Shown in pieces: positions 33,661 through 44,791 of a stretch of 64,000 nt of DNA. Within the stretch, counting starts at the first letter, position 1. Every line of letters begins with the position of its first letter. Below the pieces are notes generated by a model. The model was not told the DNA's origin, did not search any database, and worked only from the letters and a program-made list of their open reading frames with translations. A program made the position numbers and the translations under genes. The DNA is from Beta vulgaris subsp. vulgaris (lineage: Eukaryota; Streptophyta; Magnoliopsida; Caryophyllales; Amaranthaceae). The stretch lies in assembly GCF_026745355.1 (NCBI RefSeq), contig NC_079202.1:42802561-42866560 (forward strand), in the 5' to 3' direction.

Positions 33661-34741
33661 ATAAAAAAAAACTCAAACGGCATGAGATAAATAAATCACG
33701 TTGATGTCATTATTTGTATAATCCATGTTATTTAAAGTCATTAATTTTACTCAAACAAAATTATGGTTTTTCTTTAAAGAATTATAAGAGAATACATAAA
33801 GAATTATGATTACCATAACTATCATAACTTACTAATAGAATGTGGTCCTAGTCGACCAAAATGCACACTAAACCACACCTCTATTATGAAACTTAGTAAA
33901 ATTAGAATTTAGCATATACTATTTTTCATATTGTTTTGCCCTACTTAATGTAAACCAACCTTAAATAGAAACCACCCTCATCCCTTTAATTTTATTCCCA
34001 TAGCCACCCCTAATCATACAATAAACTTCAAATTGAACAAAAATATTGACTTCAATTTATACTTGACATGCACCTATCGTTTATCTCTAGAACAAAGGGG
34101 TATTATAGACATTTATTTAGTTCCACTATAAAAATCATGATATGAATATATAGGTGTTAAATAAATTTAACATGCCAAGTTTGGATTTGTCAATATTTAA
34201 ACTTATAGTATGATTAATACGATTCGATAAGTGTTTCAATAAAATAACCAACCCATTTCTTTACATTTGAAAATTTTATGTGATAGAATAGATCTAGTTC
34301 GATCTTGGTTATGTATTAGTTCTAGGTGATTATGCTCCACTTATGATGAAACTAATTTTAATTATGTTATAATCTTCACATGTATTTATTGAGATATAAA
34401 GAGTTTTCTAACTTTCTTCCGTCTTTAATATATCATAATTGCATAAATGAAATCTCCTAATCATCTACAAACTTTATTTAAGTTATCAAATAGTTACCTA
34501 TTTTCTTCCCATTGAGATCTAAAAAATTCCTTAAATCTAAACCATAATGTTATGATGTTATCAACTGAACTTTCCTTTGATCTTTTTTGTTTTTTTGACT
34601 AAAAGTATCTTCATAATCTTTTGTGTTCCTTCACCAAGTGATATCTACCATTTTGTTTGATGACTCAATTTTTTAGCTTCATTGAAAAATTCTCTAACTT
34701 CAAACCATGTGGCTTCAAGGATTTTGTTTTAGATATAGAGA

Positions 34742-35372
34742 TATTATAATTCAAAAAAAAATTAAATACATACCTTATTTAATGGTTGTGTACAAATTTA
34801 ATAAATTTTGATAGTCATTATTAAAATCCATTTCAACCAACAATCACGATTTTCAAAATTATGAGTAGATAAAGGAAATGTTAACACAATAATCTATTAT
34901 ATTTATAAATGTGATCAATTATAATGAAAGTGAAAATAAGTTATCTATGGACTTTACCTACAAAAAATAAGAAAAAATTATAATAATTCTATTACATATA
35001 ACTATACCTTTACCTACAAAAAATATGCATACTTACACTCCCACCTTTTTTCGCTATCATAATGTTAACTTTCACCAAACAAATTTAACGACAATCTTTC
35101 ATACGGCAAGTTATAAGCTCTCCCTCTTTTACAAATTGTGCACCTTAGACCCAAAATTTAGTCAGAGTAGATTAACACCCCCCTCCCCCCAAACACTCCA
35201 CACACACATTTTATTCAATGCTCAATATGATTTAACCCAATTTAATTATATGAACATTTAAAATATTCATTTCTTTTTTGTAGAAGATTAATTAACATAT
35301 AATATTTTCTGGATTTTATAATTGTAAGACATAATTATACTTTTACCCATGAAAATATATATATGTATAATA
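34742..35372. other. AT-rich intergenic, nothing recognised
   Basis: No gene, terminus or clear repeat. The 78-codon plus-strand frame at 35025-35261 has no recognised domain and AT-driven composition. Confidence 0.5.
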
Positions 35373-35374
35373 TA

Positions 35375-35691
35375 CTCCCTCCGTTTCCTATAGATCTTCC
35401 CACTTACTATTCCTACAGATACTAAGGAAAATCAAGTTGTGTGGGGCATGGTGTGAGTAAAGTAGGAGAGAGAAAGGGGTTAAGATAAATAAACAAATAA
35501 AAAGGGGTTAAAGTAGGAGAGAGAAAGGGAGTAAATTGAATTAATAATGTAATGGTGGACCATATGATAGTGACATGAGAGGGTAAATAGGGAAATTTGT
35601 TTTGCCAAATAAGGAATAAAGCAAAAGAGGGAAGATCTTTTGGAAACACCCTTAAACGGAAAGAGGGAAGATCTTTAGGAAACGAAGGGAG
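35375..35691. mobile_element. Stowaway-type MITE
   Basis: The ends CTCCCTCCGTTTCCTATAGA and, reverse-complemented from the right, CTCCCTTCGTTTCCTAAAGA are flanked by TA (35373-35374, 35692-35693). Inside is a direct repeat of AAAGTAGGAGAGAGAAAGGG. 317 bp, noncoding. Confidence 0.85.
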
Positions 35692-35693
35692 TA

Positions 35694-36668
35694 CATAATA
35701 CACTTTCCAAGTGTTTTCTCTCTGCAACATGAACTCTCACCCTAAAAATTTATGGTCATCTTTCATGATATTTTTCATGATTTTCGTGATTGATAATGTA
35801 TCATATGATTCACCATATCATAAATGCTTTAAAATTTAGGGTGCGTTCTCCATTGATTTTATGACTTAAATCTCCATTGATTTTAAACTCCAACAAATTT
35901 GTTCACACTAATGATAAATACTTCATCTTTTACCTCTCAAACTTTTGTGTTATTGGTTGCCTATCAGATTAACTCAAAGGCTTATATTCTTTATTTTAGT
36001 TCATTTCATTTTATTTAAAATAATTGAAATCTTTCCCATTTTTAAAGTTATATTGGCTTTTTCGATTACAAAAGAATATAGAGGGAGTGGTATTTTAACC
36101 AAAATTATTTTTAAAGTTTATTATTACTTTGTTGAAAAAATATATTCATTTTGAACATATTGCTATACTCCAGTGTAGGTTGCACACAAAACTTTAATAT
36201 TCCGATATGCTTGAGTATTTATAGTATTTTACTGTATACTTAATTACATCTAGTGTCTTTTTGTAGTTGGTGTTATATTCTATAAAGTTGTAGATATTAT
36301 TAATATCACAATTTAAATTATTCTACTAAAAATCACACCAAAAAAATCGCTTTTGTTGTTACTTCCTATTACAATTTGATTATGCCTTCTATATTATGGC
36401 AAACAATTACACTATATAGACTAATATGTTTATCCTTAATATATATGATTGAAACGATTTAACAGCAACTATATAAAATAAATAAATTAACAAAACAAAG
36501 CTATAGATCTTACATTAAGATTAATAAGAACCTTCGTCAAAATTTTATGATTGGCATGTACTTGTTGAACTTGAAATACCACTATGTAATTTTCTTGTCA
36601 AGATTCTCATATAGTTATATACCTTTTGCTTAACTGGATTATATATATATATATATATATATAATATA

Positions 36669-36701
<33 letters not shown>

Positions 36702-39189
36702 ACATTTACTTGTATCTATTTTTGTCCCAAATCAATAGAAAAGAATTCAATAGATTTACTTGCAATAGAGTTGACTCACATTATGCTTATCCCAAATTTA
36801 AAAATGATCGTTATTTAATAACTGTTACAATATGAGTAAACGCAAATACTCGTAAAGAAATCAGAAATATCTGGAAAAACACATGCAAAAATATCAAATT
36901 TAAAAACTTGATTATTAATTATACATAACAACCTAAAAGTTATCTCTTACAGAAATTATATTATGATTTTAACTTGTGCATTCAGTTCTCTCTTATTATC
37001 TTGCACCACCGATGTTCTGTATTGTTGGCTATTTTGGCAGACGTTATCTATATAGAAAATTTTGGCAGTAACTACAAATAAGGGAGTGATTGCACATAAA
37101 TAAGATTCTTTAATAACATGTGATAAAAGTCTTATAATAGTTTTGTTATATATACTTGGTTTTAATTTATAGTTTTATAGCATTGATTATTCGTGTGCTT
37201 TTATCGTTTACTGAATCTTTCTCACCTACATCATTTTCTGTCTCCAATATTTTAATAATGGTTCTTTTATATTGTTCCAAAAATTAGATATGCTTTTGTT
37301 GTACTTCTTTCATGCTTTTTTCAGAATTGTCTTGGTTCTCCCCCAAAGTGAAGTGTAACAATTATTTGTAAATGGAGGGAGTATGTGATAAATAATTTCA
37401 GGCATCCATATTAAGGAAGTGTGAAGAGATTATGCGATAGAGGTATTATAATTGATGAATCGGGGGATCTCCACATTTATTAAGAAATCTGTAGTCATCT
37501 ATCTCAATTATAGGTATTATATTCCCCTCAATAAAAAAACTATTGGTACTGTGTGAAATCATGAACCAACCTGATATTGACTTGGGAGGGTGGTGCACTT
37601 GGAGACTTGGAGTGGAAGAAACCAGCTGGATTTTGAGGGTAGTACTTGCATCAACGGTCAATTTTTTATTTTATTGAGTCTATTTGCAGCTGAAGTCAAG
37701 TGATAGCTCGACATATCTTGATTTATAGATAAGATCGTACATGATAGATTAAGGGCTTGCCATTTTTGGCTTCATCCGTCCTCTTTTACGTGGGTGGCGT
37801 TATTTGCTACCCTTTTAAATGATATACTACAGAGAAAGAGGAATATAAGATGCCGTTGATGGTGTATACCTTCTGGCTTCTGCTATTCTCTTCTAGGAAC
37901 GTTTATTGAATCTGATCTTTTTTCAGTTTCAACTTTCAACAGTACCTCCATATTTCATTCTTTTTTCTATTCATTATTTGTTTTTATGAATATGTCAAGT
38001 ACTTTTATAATTTAGTTTGGCCAGCTTACTTATTTAAAGATCAGATTCTTCCGTTTTATTAGTACTAATAAGATAAAGAAAATTCTATAATACTAATAAA
38101 ACGACTTTGTTTTTTTCCATAAGTGAAAAGTAAGATTAGAAAATTCTATTATCAAACTCTAGATGATTTGGACTTTGAATTAGATTAGTGGGATGATTTG
38201 GATAAGTGCTATTGGTTACAGATGATTTGGACTTTGAATTAGATTAGTGAGAGATATATTGGAATTTGCCTGATGATTGAAGATTGTATGAAAGTGTGTT
38301 ATGAATTTGATTGCTAGTAATGCAAAAGTAAGGAAATGTTCAATTTGGTTAGAAAGTCATTAGGATGAGTGCTAACGTTTTTTTAGTAAATTTTTCTTTG
38401 GTTCATCCCTTCAACTCCAAACATTGTTACAAAAAAATAATGATATAGAAGAAACTAATGACAAATTGTGTTACAATCACGACAAAAATAAAATGACAAA
38501 TAATGTTATTGTTACAAAAAAATATAATGCAATCCCATGCAAAAATATTAAGCAACCACGTGAGATATGCTACACTATTTCATTCACGCAAGCCATGAAT
38601 AACGAATTGATATTCCCATTTGATGTTGTGACGAATTCACCTTCTACAGAAAATTGGATATTGTTGCAAACCGTGAATGATGATTGACATAATTTTTTTT
38701 TTCTCAAATGATGTATGGATACGTGTTTAGGGTTATAAATTTTGATGTTGTAGTGCAATGCAAATATGAGTAGGGTATTTATAGTGAAAAATAAAGGTTG
38801 TTTTTTTACTCATTTTTTTAAAAAAAAATTAATAAAATATCATTAAATTACGAATTTCCATATTAAAGCTTGATTGAATCAATCCCTAAAATTACGTCAT
38901 TCAAATTATGAATGATTTTGATTTAGGTGATCAACTTGTACATGATTGAAGATTGTAATTGCTTATTTCCATATGGAGCGAATCTCCAAATTTTTCGGCC
39001 AAATTTAAACAAATTTAAACATGATTATGGGAATAAACGTTTCCTTAATTATGTAGATTACATATCAATTAAAATCCTTAATTGACGTCAATTTCACAAT
39101 CTTTGAACCGTGTGACATGTGGACAGTCTAAATGAGTTTCAAAAAAATACTGATCAAAGGAGCATGCCATGTCATGCCACGTGGGATTG
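35694..39189. other. 3.5 kb of AT-rich DNA without a supported gene
   Basis: Contents: a TA-rich microsatellite (36641-36701); an end-like GGAGGGAGTA near 37374-37384 without a partner; and a 30-base direct repeat AGATGATTTGGACTTTGAAT... near 38160 and 38220. A plus-strand frame of 87 codons at 38424-38687 (ending ENWILLQTVNDD) resembles nothing I know and may be chance. No RNA gene was recognised. Confidence 0.5.
36641..36701. repeat. (TA)n microsatellite, interrupted
   Basis: TA dinucleotide run broken by AATATATTATTAATATA in the middle. Confidence 0.95.
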
Positions 39190-39253
39190 AAATCGCTAAC
39201 AGAACGACACGTGGCCTCAAGGATTCTACTTTAAATATATATATAGATATAGA
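39190..39253 (-). mobile_element. Helitron-like 5' terminus
   Basis: Read leftward from 39253, after an A, the sequence begins TCTATATCTATATATATATT and continues with AGTAGAATCC, TTGAGGCCACGTG. The start and the CCACGTG motif resemble the 5' ends at 17111 and 34741. Its matching 3' end was not identified: none lies between here and 34742, so it may be orphaned or may pair with 32637. Confidence 0.5.
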
Positions 39254-39776
39254 TTCTTGCAAGGAAACAAAACAAAAATCGTTAAGATTCAAAATTTTAA
39301 AAGAAGCACAGTCCGTAAACAAAAAAACATGATAAGACACGTACAATCGCAACAAAAACCATAAATTTATGTGTTAAAACCGACGACATGACATGAGCAA
39401 CAACAAAAACTACAAAATACCATATGACTAATTGACGGGCAGTAAAAAGCAGTTTAAACACACAAGACAGATTGCTCAAATTTGATATAACTTCAGTTGA
39501 CTTGTATATCCTTTATTTTGTCTATCAATATAGTTCTCAATGTGAAAGCATATCATATAATGGCTAGAAGTAGCCTAGAGCCTAGCAATTATCTTTTTCT
39601 TACACATCACACCAAATCGATACTCGTAGTTATGTTCATGTAAATATTTAATGAGTTGATGATGACTTTATAAATCGATTTGATGTTTCATTGAATAGTT
39701 GAATTCTATAGAACAGTTATCATAATATCCTAAAAACATGTTATGAGAATTAATGTTCTTCAAATAAATTTGTGGT
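39254..39776. other. AT-rich intergenic left of the copia element
   Basis: No gene or repeat was recognised. GAACT at 39777-39781 is the left target duplication of the copia insertion. Confidence 0.5.
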
Positions 39777-39781
39777 GAACT

Positions 39782-39973
39782 TGTTAGAGATATTATTGTG
39801 TGCATATCTTGTGTATATCTTTCCTATTTATCTTGTGTATATCGTTTCCTTATGTATAACCTTTCCTATTATTTAGGATCTCTAAATTAGTTAGCTTTAC
39901 TAATTTGTATCATATATATTGTAAAGCAGATTAATGAGAAACACAAGATTAAACCCTATTCTCATCTTTCACA
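39782..39973 (+). repeat. Left LTR of the copia element
   Basis: TGTTAGAG...TTTCACA, containing a short internal duplication of CTTGTGTATATC(T/G)TT. It should hold the promoter and polyadenylation signals of the element. Confidence 0.96.
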
Positions 39974-39985
39974 TGGTATCGGAGC
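39974..39985 (+). other. Primer binding site (initiator Met tRNA)
   Basis: TGGTATCGGAGC directly follows the left LTR. The usual plant copia sequence is TGGTATCAGAGC, so one position differs. Confidence 0.9.
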
Positions 39986-40034
39986 ATTAGGTTTTTTTTT
40001 TCTATATTCTGCCGTCAAGCAGTGGCCGCCCTCC

Positions 40035-43000
40035 ATGGCCGGCGATGTTGTCTCTCCTCCTCCTCCGCCCCCACCCACGTATCTCCCCAGTTCTCCCTTC
40101 TATCTTTCTGCTTGTGATAAACCAGGAGATTATATCACTCCTACCCGTCTCCGTCACGATAACTATGATGATTGGGATGCCGACATACAAATGGCGCTTG
40201 AGGCACGACGAAAGTTTGGTTTTTTGGACGGTTCCATCACCGAGGCAGTTCCTCCATACACCGCCTCTGATTGGAGTCAAGTCAATGCGATGCTTGTTTC
40301 ATGGCTCACTAATACCATTGATCCTGAGGTAAAAGCCACCCTTTCTAAATTTCGTGATGCATCTCGTCTTTGGGAACATTTAAAGACTCGTTTCGCGCTT
40401 GTTAATGGTCCCCGTATTCATCAATTACGGACGGCCATTGCCAAGTGTGAGCAAACTCAATCTATGTTTGTTTCTCAGTATTATGGTCAATTAAATAGTT
40501 ATTGGGAAGAATTATTTCGCCATGAGCCATTACTTGATTGTCAATGTTGTTCTAAGTGTCTTGTGGGTTCTCTTCATGCTAAACGACGGGAGCAACGTCA
40601 ATTACATGAATTTTTAATGGGTCTCTATTCACCATATTACTCTCACTTGTGCACCACTCTTCTTTCCACTGAGCCTTTACCCACTCTCGATCATGCTTAT
40701 CATCTGGTTGTGCAAGAAGAGCGTGTTTGGCTCTCTAGTGTTCTGTCGCAGCCCCGCCGGCTGATGCTCTCCGCTGTGCGGTCCAAGTGCCGAAAGCTCG
40801 TGGTAAGGGAGATCGTCCGGTTTGTACTCACTGCCACAATGTGGGTCATGAGGTTACTAAATGTTTTTCTCTTAATGCATGCTTTCACTGCAAAAAGCAT
40901 GGTCATGATGCTTCTTCTTGTTATGAATTGGTTGGTTATCCGGAGGGTTGGACGCCTAAACCGCCTGGGTCTACTCGCCCAGCTTCTGCCGATCGCGGCC
41001 GCGCGCCTGCCAAGGCTCATGCTGCCGCCGTCTCCTCGTCTGCTGTCCCTACCGCCACCTCGGCCTCGGTGGCTGCTGTCTCTGCGGGCAGCATGTTTAC
41101 CGCAGAGCAGTGGCATGCTCTTGCGGCTATGATTGGTAATACTACGGTCTCAGATGACCGGTTGACTGGTGAGTGTTTTTTTAATTTCTGGATTATTGAT
41201 ACTGAGGCAACCCATCATGTCACGGGTGAGAAAAATTGGTTATTTGATGTTCAAAATATTGTTCCTTGCCCCGTGGGTCTTCCTAATGGTACTACTGTCA
41301 TTGCTACGCAACAAGGCTCTGTTCGTTTGTCGGATTTGCTTACTCTTACTCATGTTCTTTATGTTCCTAACTTTAGTTGCAATTTACTTTCGATTTCACA
41401 GCTTACTCATGCTTTGTCATGTACTGTACAATTTACATCTTCTTTGTGTGCTATTCAGGACCCCTTGAAGAAGCTGATTGGGATGGGACGTAAGCGGGAT
41501 GGACTGTACTATTTTTGTGGAGGTCGCATGATTACTAATATCACCGTTCTTGAAGAGTCCTCTGACTTGGATCTTTGGCATAGGCGCATGGGGCACCCTT
41601 CCGAACGTGTGGTGAAGTTGCTTCCTCCTTTGTGTGGTTATAAGGGTAGTTTGAATAAGGCATGTGACATTTGTTTTCGTGCTAAACATTCTAGATCTCC
41701 ATTTCCTTTGAGTGATAATCATGCTAGTCGTATCTTTGAGAAAATTCATTGTGATTTATGGGGTGCTTATAGACATGAATCCTCTTGTGGAGCACGTTAT
41801 TTTTTGACTATTGTTGATGATTTTTCCCGTGCTGTTTGGATATATCTTTTAATGGATAAAACTAAAGTGTTTCGTATGTTCATGTCTTTTGTTGCCTTGG
41901 TTACTCGCCAATTTTCCCAAATCATCAAAATTGTTCAAAGTGATAATGGTACTGAATTCAATTGTCTTCATGATTATTTCAATGCTAATGGTATCATTTT
42001 TCAAACCTCTTATGTCAAAACACCACAACAAAATGGGCGGGTAGAACGTAAGCACAAACATATCTTAAATGTGGGCCGTGCCCTTCGTTTTCAAGCCCAC
42101 TTACCTATATATTTTTGGGGGGAAAGTGTCCTAGCTGCTGCACATCTCATTAATCATACTCCTTCTCCCCTTCTTGACAATAAATCTCCCTATCAAATTC
42201 TTTATGACACTATTCCTTCATATGCTGCTATTCGTACTTTTGGGTGTTTATGTTTTGCTCACAATCACAACACTCATGGTGATAAATTTGCTTCTAGAAG
42301 TCGAAAATGTGTTTTTGTGGGGTATCCTTTTGGGAAGAAAGGATGGCGTTTATATGATCTTGAGAAACGAGAATTCTTTGTTTCCCGTGACGTCAAATTT
42401 TTTGAGGACATTTTCCCTTTCTCCCAACCCCATGACATTCATGTTGATCTTCCCATCCACTTAAACTCTACCATGGATGACGTCCATGACGATTTTTCTG
42501 CCATCCATTCGCCTCCTCTCACAAATGAGCCCAGCCCACTTCTCACTACTCCCACTTCTCAAACACGGCCCCTCTCCGTTTCCTCTTCGGCCCAAACTTC
42601 TCTCCCAAACCCGCCTACTTCCACGCGTCCACTCTCTTCCTCTTCGGCCCAGCTCACCTCTCCTTCTCGGGCCTCACCTGCTCCTACACACGCAGCCATC
42701 CCGCCTTCTCCCTCTTCGGCCTCTATCTCTTCCTCTCCAGCCCACAATTCTTCCTCACCTACATCTAGCCCCCTTTCCTCACCTACATCTAGCCCGTCTT
42801 CTTTTTCCGCTGCTTCTCCTACTTCCTCTTCTTCTCCTCCATCATTGGGTAAGGGTCATAGGCTCAAATTTGACTCGGTTTTATTACGTAATTTTGTTAC
42901 TAACATAATTATGGCTACTAGTCCATCTTCATCGTCTCCGCCTTCTCAGTCTTCCTCAGGTACTCCTTATCCATTAGCTCACTTTATAAATTGTGCAAAT

Positions 43001-44587
43001 TTTTCTGTGAAATATCGAAAGTTTCTTGCTTCTATTGTCTCTCATACTGACCCCAGGAATTATAAAGAAGCTATGTCTCATGATGGTTGGAAAGCTTCTA
43101 TGCAAGATGAAATTCAAGCTTTGGAGGATAATGGTACTTGGTCTTTGGTTCCGCTTCCATCTGGGAAACGGGCCTTGGGTAGTCAGTGGGTTTATCGCAC
43201 CAAGTACAAGTCCAATAGAGATGTGGAGCGTCTCAAATCTCGTCTGGTTGTCTTGGGCAATCATCAGGAAGCTGGCATCGATTATACTGAGACTTTTGCC
43301 CCTGTTGCCAAAATGACTACTGTTCGTACTTTTCTTGCCATTGCAGCTTCCAAGCATTGGGAACTTCATCAGATGGATGTTCACAATGCCTTCCTTCATG
43401 GTGATCTTGATGAGGAGGTGTACATGAAACCTCCGCCTGGCTTTGCTCCTGCTGACTCTTCTCTTGTCTGTCGTCTGCATAAGTCCTTGTATGGTCTTAA
43501 GCAGGCCCCTCGTTGTTGGTTCGCCAAATTGGTATATGCTGTTAAAGGGTATGGCTTCTCTCAATCTTATTCTAATTATTCTCTTTTCACATATGCTCGG
43601 GGTTCGATTCAGCTCAATGTTCTTATCTATGTGGATGATCTGATCCTTGCTTGTAATGATTCTGCTGCTCTTACTACTTTCAAAGCCTACTTGAGTGACT
43701 GTTTCAAGATGAAAGATTTGGGCCCGTTAAAGTATTTCCTTGTCATTGAGGTAGCTCGCAGTGCTTCTGGTCTTTTTTTATGCCAACAGAAATACACTCT
43801 TGATATTATTGTTGAGGCAGGTCTGTTGGGTGCCAAACCCAGTGCTTCTCCCATTGAACAGCATCATCGGCTTGGTCATGCCACCGGGCCACCCATTGCA
43901 GATGCTGCTTCCTATCGTCGGCTGGTAGGCCGTCTCATCTATCTCTCTGTTACTCGTCCTGATCTGGCCTATTGTGTGCATATCTTGTCCCAGTTTATGC
44001 AGGCTCCCAAGCTTGAGCACTGGGAAGCTGCTTTACGGGTTGTTCGTTACTTGAAGGGTACTCCGGGATTGGGTATTCTTCTTCGCGCCGACAGTGATTT
44101 ATCTTTACAGGGCTGGTGTGATTCTGATTGGGCTGCTTGCCCTCTGACTCGTCGCTCATTGTCTGGTTGGATTGTTTTCTTGGGCTCTTCCCCCATTTCA
44201 TGGAAAACCAAGAAGCAACATACTGTCTCCCGCTCATCTGCTGAAGCCGAGTATCGCTCCATGGCTGCTATTACTTGTGAGTTGAAATGGCTAAAGGGTC
44301 TTCTACTTAGTTTGGGTGTCCATCATCCCCAAGCTATTCCTTTGTTTTGCGATAGCTAGTCTGCTCTGCATCTTGCTCAGAATCCCGTCTTCCATGAGCG
44401 TACGAAGCATATTGAGGTGGATTGCCATTTTCTTCGTGATGCTATCATTGATGGTCTTATCTCCCCCTCCTATGTACCGACTACCACTCAGCTGGCAGAC
44501 ATCTTCACAAAGGCTCTAGGCAAAGCTCAGTTTGATCTTTTGCTTTCCAAGTTGGGCATTCTCGACCACACCCATGCTCCAACTTGA
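40035..44587 (+). pseudogene. Copia Gag-Pol polyprotein with one frameshift and one nonsense codon
   Basis: Gag starts at 40035 (MAGDVVSPPPPPPPTY) and stays open until the frame must change near 40730-40760. The pol frame from about 40760 continues to 44587. Pol shows two zinc knuckles (CTHCHNVGHEVTKC, CFHCKKHGHDASSC), a protease site at 41198 reading DTEA instead of D(T/S)GA, the pre-integrase block LWHRRMGHPS...CDICF, integrase with Asp in IHCDLWG, Asp in QSDNGTEF and Glu in NGRVERK, reverse transcriptase with QMDVHNAFLHGDL, LYGLKQAPRCW and YVDD at 43628-43639, and RNase H with SAEAEYRS. A TAG at 44357 replaces the Gln of the CD-QSA motif; sense reading resumes with [19 protein letters not shown] to the end. 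Few lesions, consistent with the close LTRs. A Ser/Pro-rich linker separates integrase and reverse transcriptase. Confidence 0.96.
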
Positions 44588-44594
44588 GGGGGGG

Positions 44595-44786
44595 TATTAG
44601 AGATATTATTGTGTGCATATCTTGTGTATATCTTTCCTATTTATCTTGTGTATATCTTTTCCTTATATATAGCCTTTCCTATTATTTAGGATCTCTAAAT
44701 TAGTTAGCTTTACTAATTTGTATCATATATATTGTAAAGCAGATTAATGAGAAACACAAGATTAAACCCTATTCTCATCTTTCACA
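44595..44786 (+). repeat. Right LTR of the copia element
   Basis: Identical to the left LTR except at position 2 (A for G), one T for G in TATATC(T)TTTCC, and two changes in TATATATAGCC. It ends TTTCACA before the GAACT duplication. Confidence 0.96.
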
Positions 44787-44791
44787 GAACT

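Larger units (their letters stand above)
32637..34741 (-). mobile_element. Second, more decayed Helitron, head-to-tail with the first
   Basis: The 3' end CTAG (32637-32640) and hairpin CCCGTGCATTTTTGCACGGG (32649-32668) match those of the Helitron at 28857. The proposed 5' end is TCTCTATATCTAAAACAAAA, read leftward from 34741 and preceded by A. Both are on the minus strand. A helicase remnant is present at about 33045-33210. The far boundary is less certain: another Helitron-like 5' end occurs at 39253 and could instead belong to this 3' end. Confidence 0.58.
39782..44786 (+). mobile_element. Young full-length Ty1/copia LTR retrotransposon
   Basis: Two 192-bp LTRs (39782-39973, 44595-44786) differ at four positions that I can count. 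GAACT duplicates the target on both sides (39777-39781, 44787-44791). The primer binding site TGGTATCGGAGC (39974-39985) fits initiator Met-tRNA with one mismatch. The polypurine tract GAGGGGGGG (44586-44594) touches the right LTR. The interior holds gag and pol in copia order (integrase before reverse transcriptase). The right LTR starts TA instead of TG. 5,005 bp in all. Confidence 0.97.

Noticed and set aside
37360..37384. Stowaway end near 37384
   Set aside because: Only one end (GGAGGGAGTA) is visible and no inverted partner or second TA was found.
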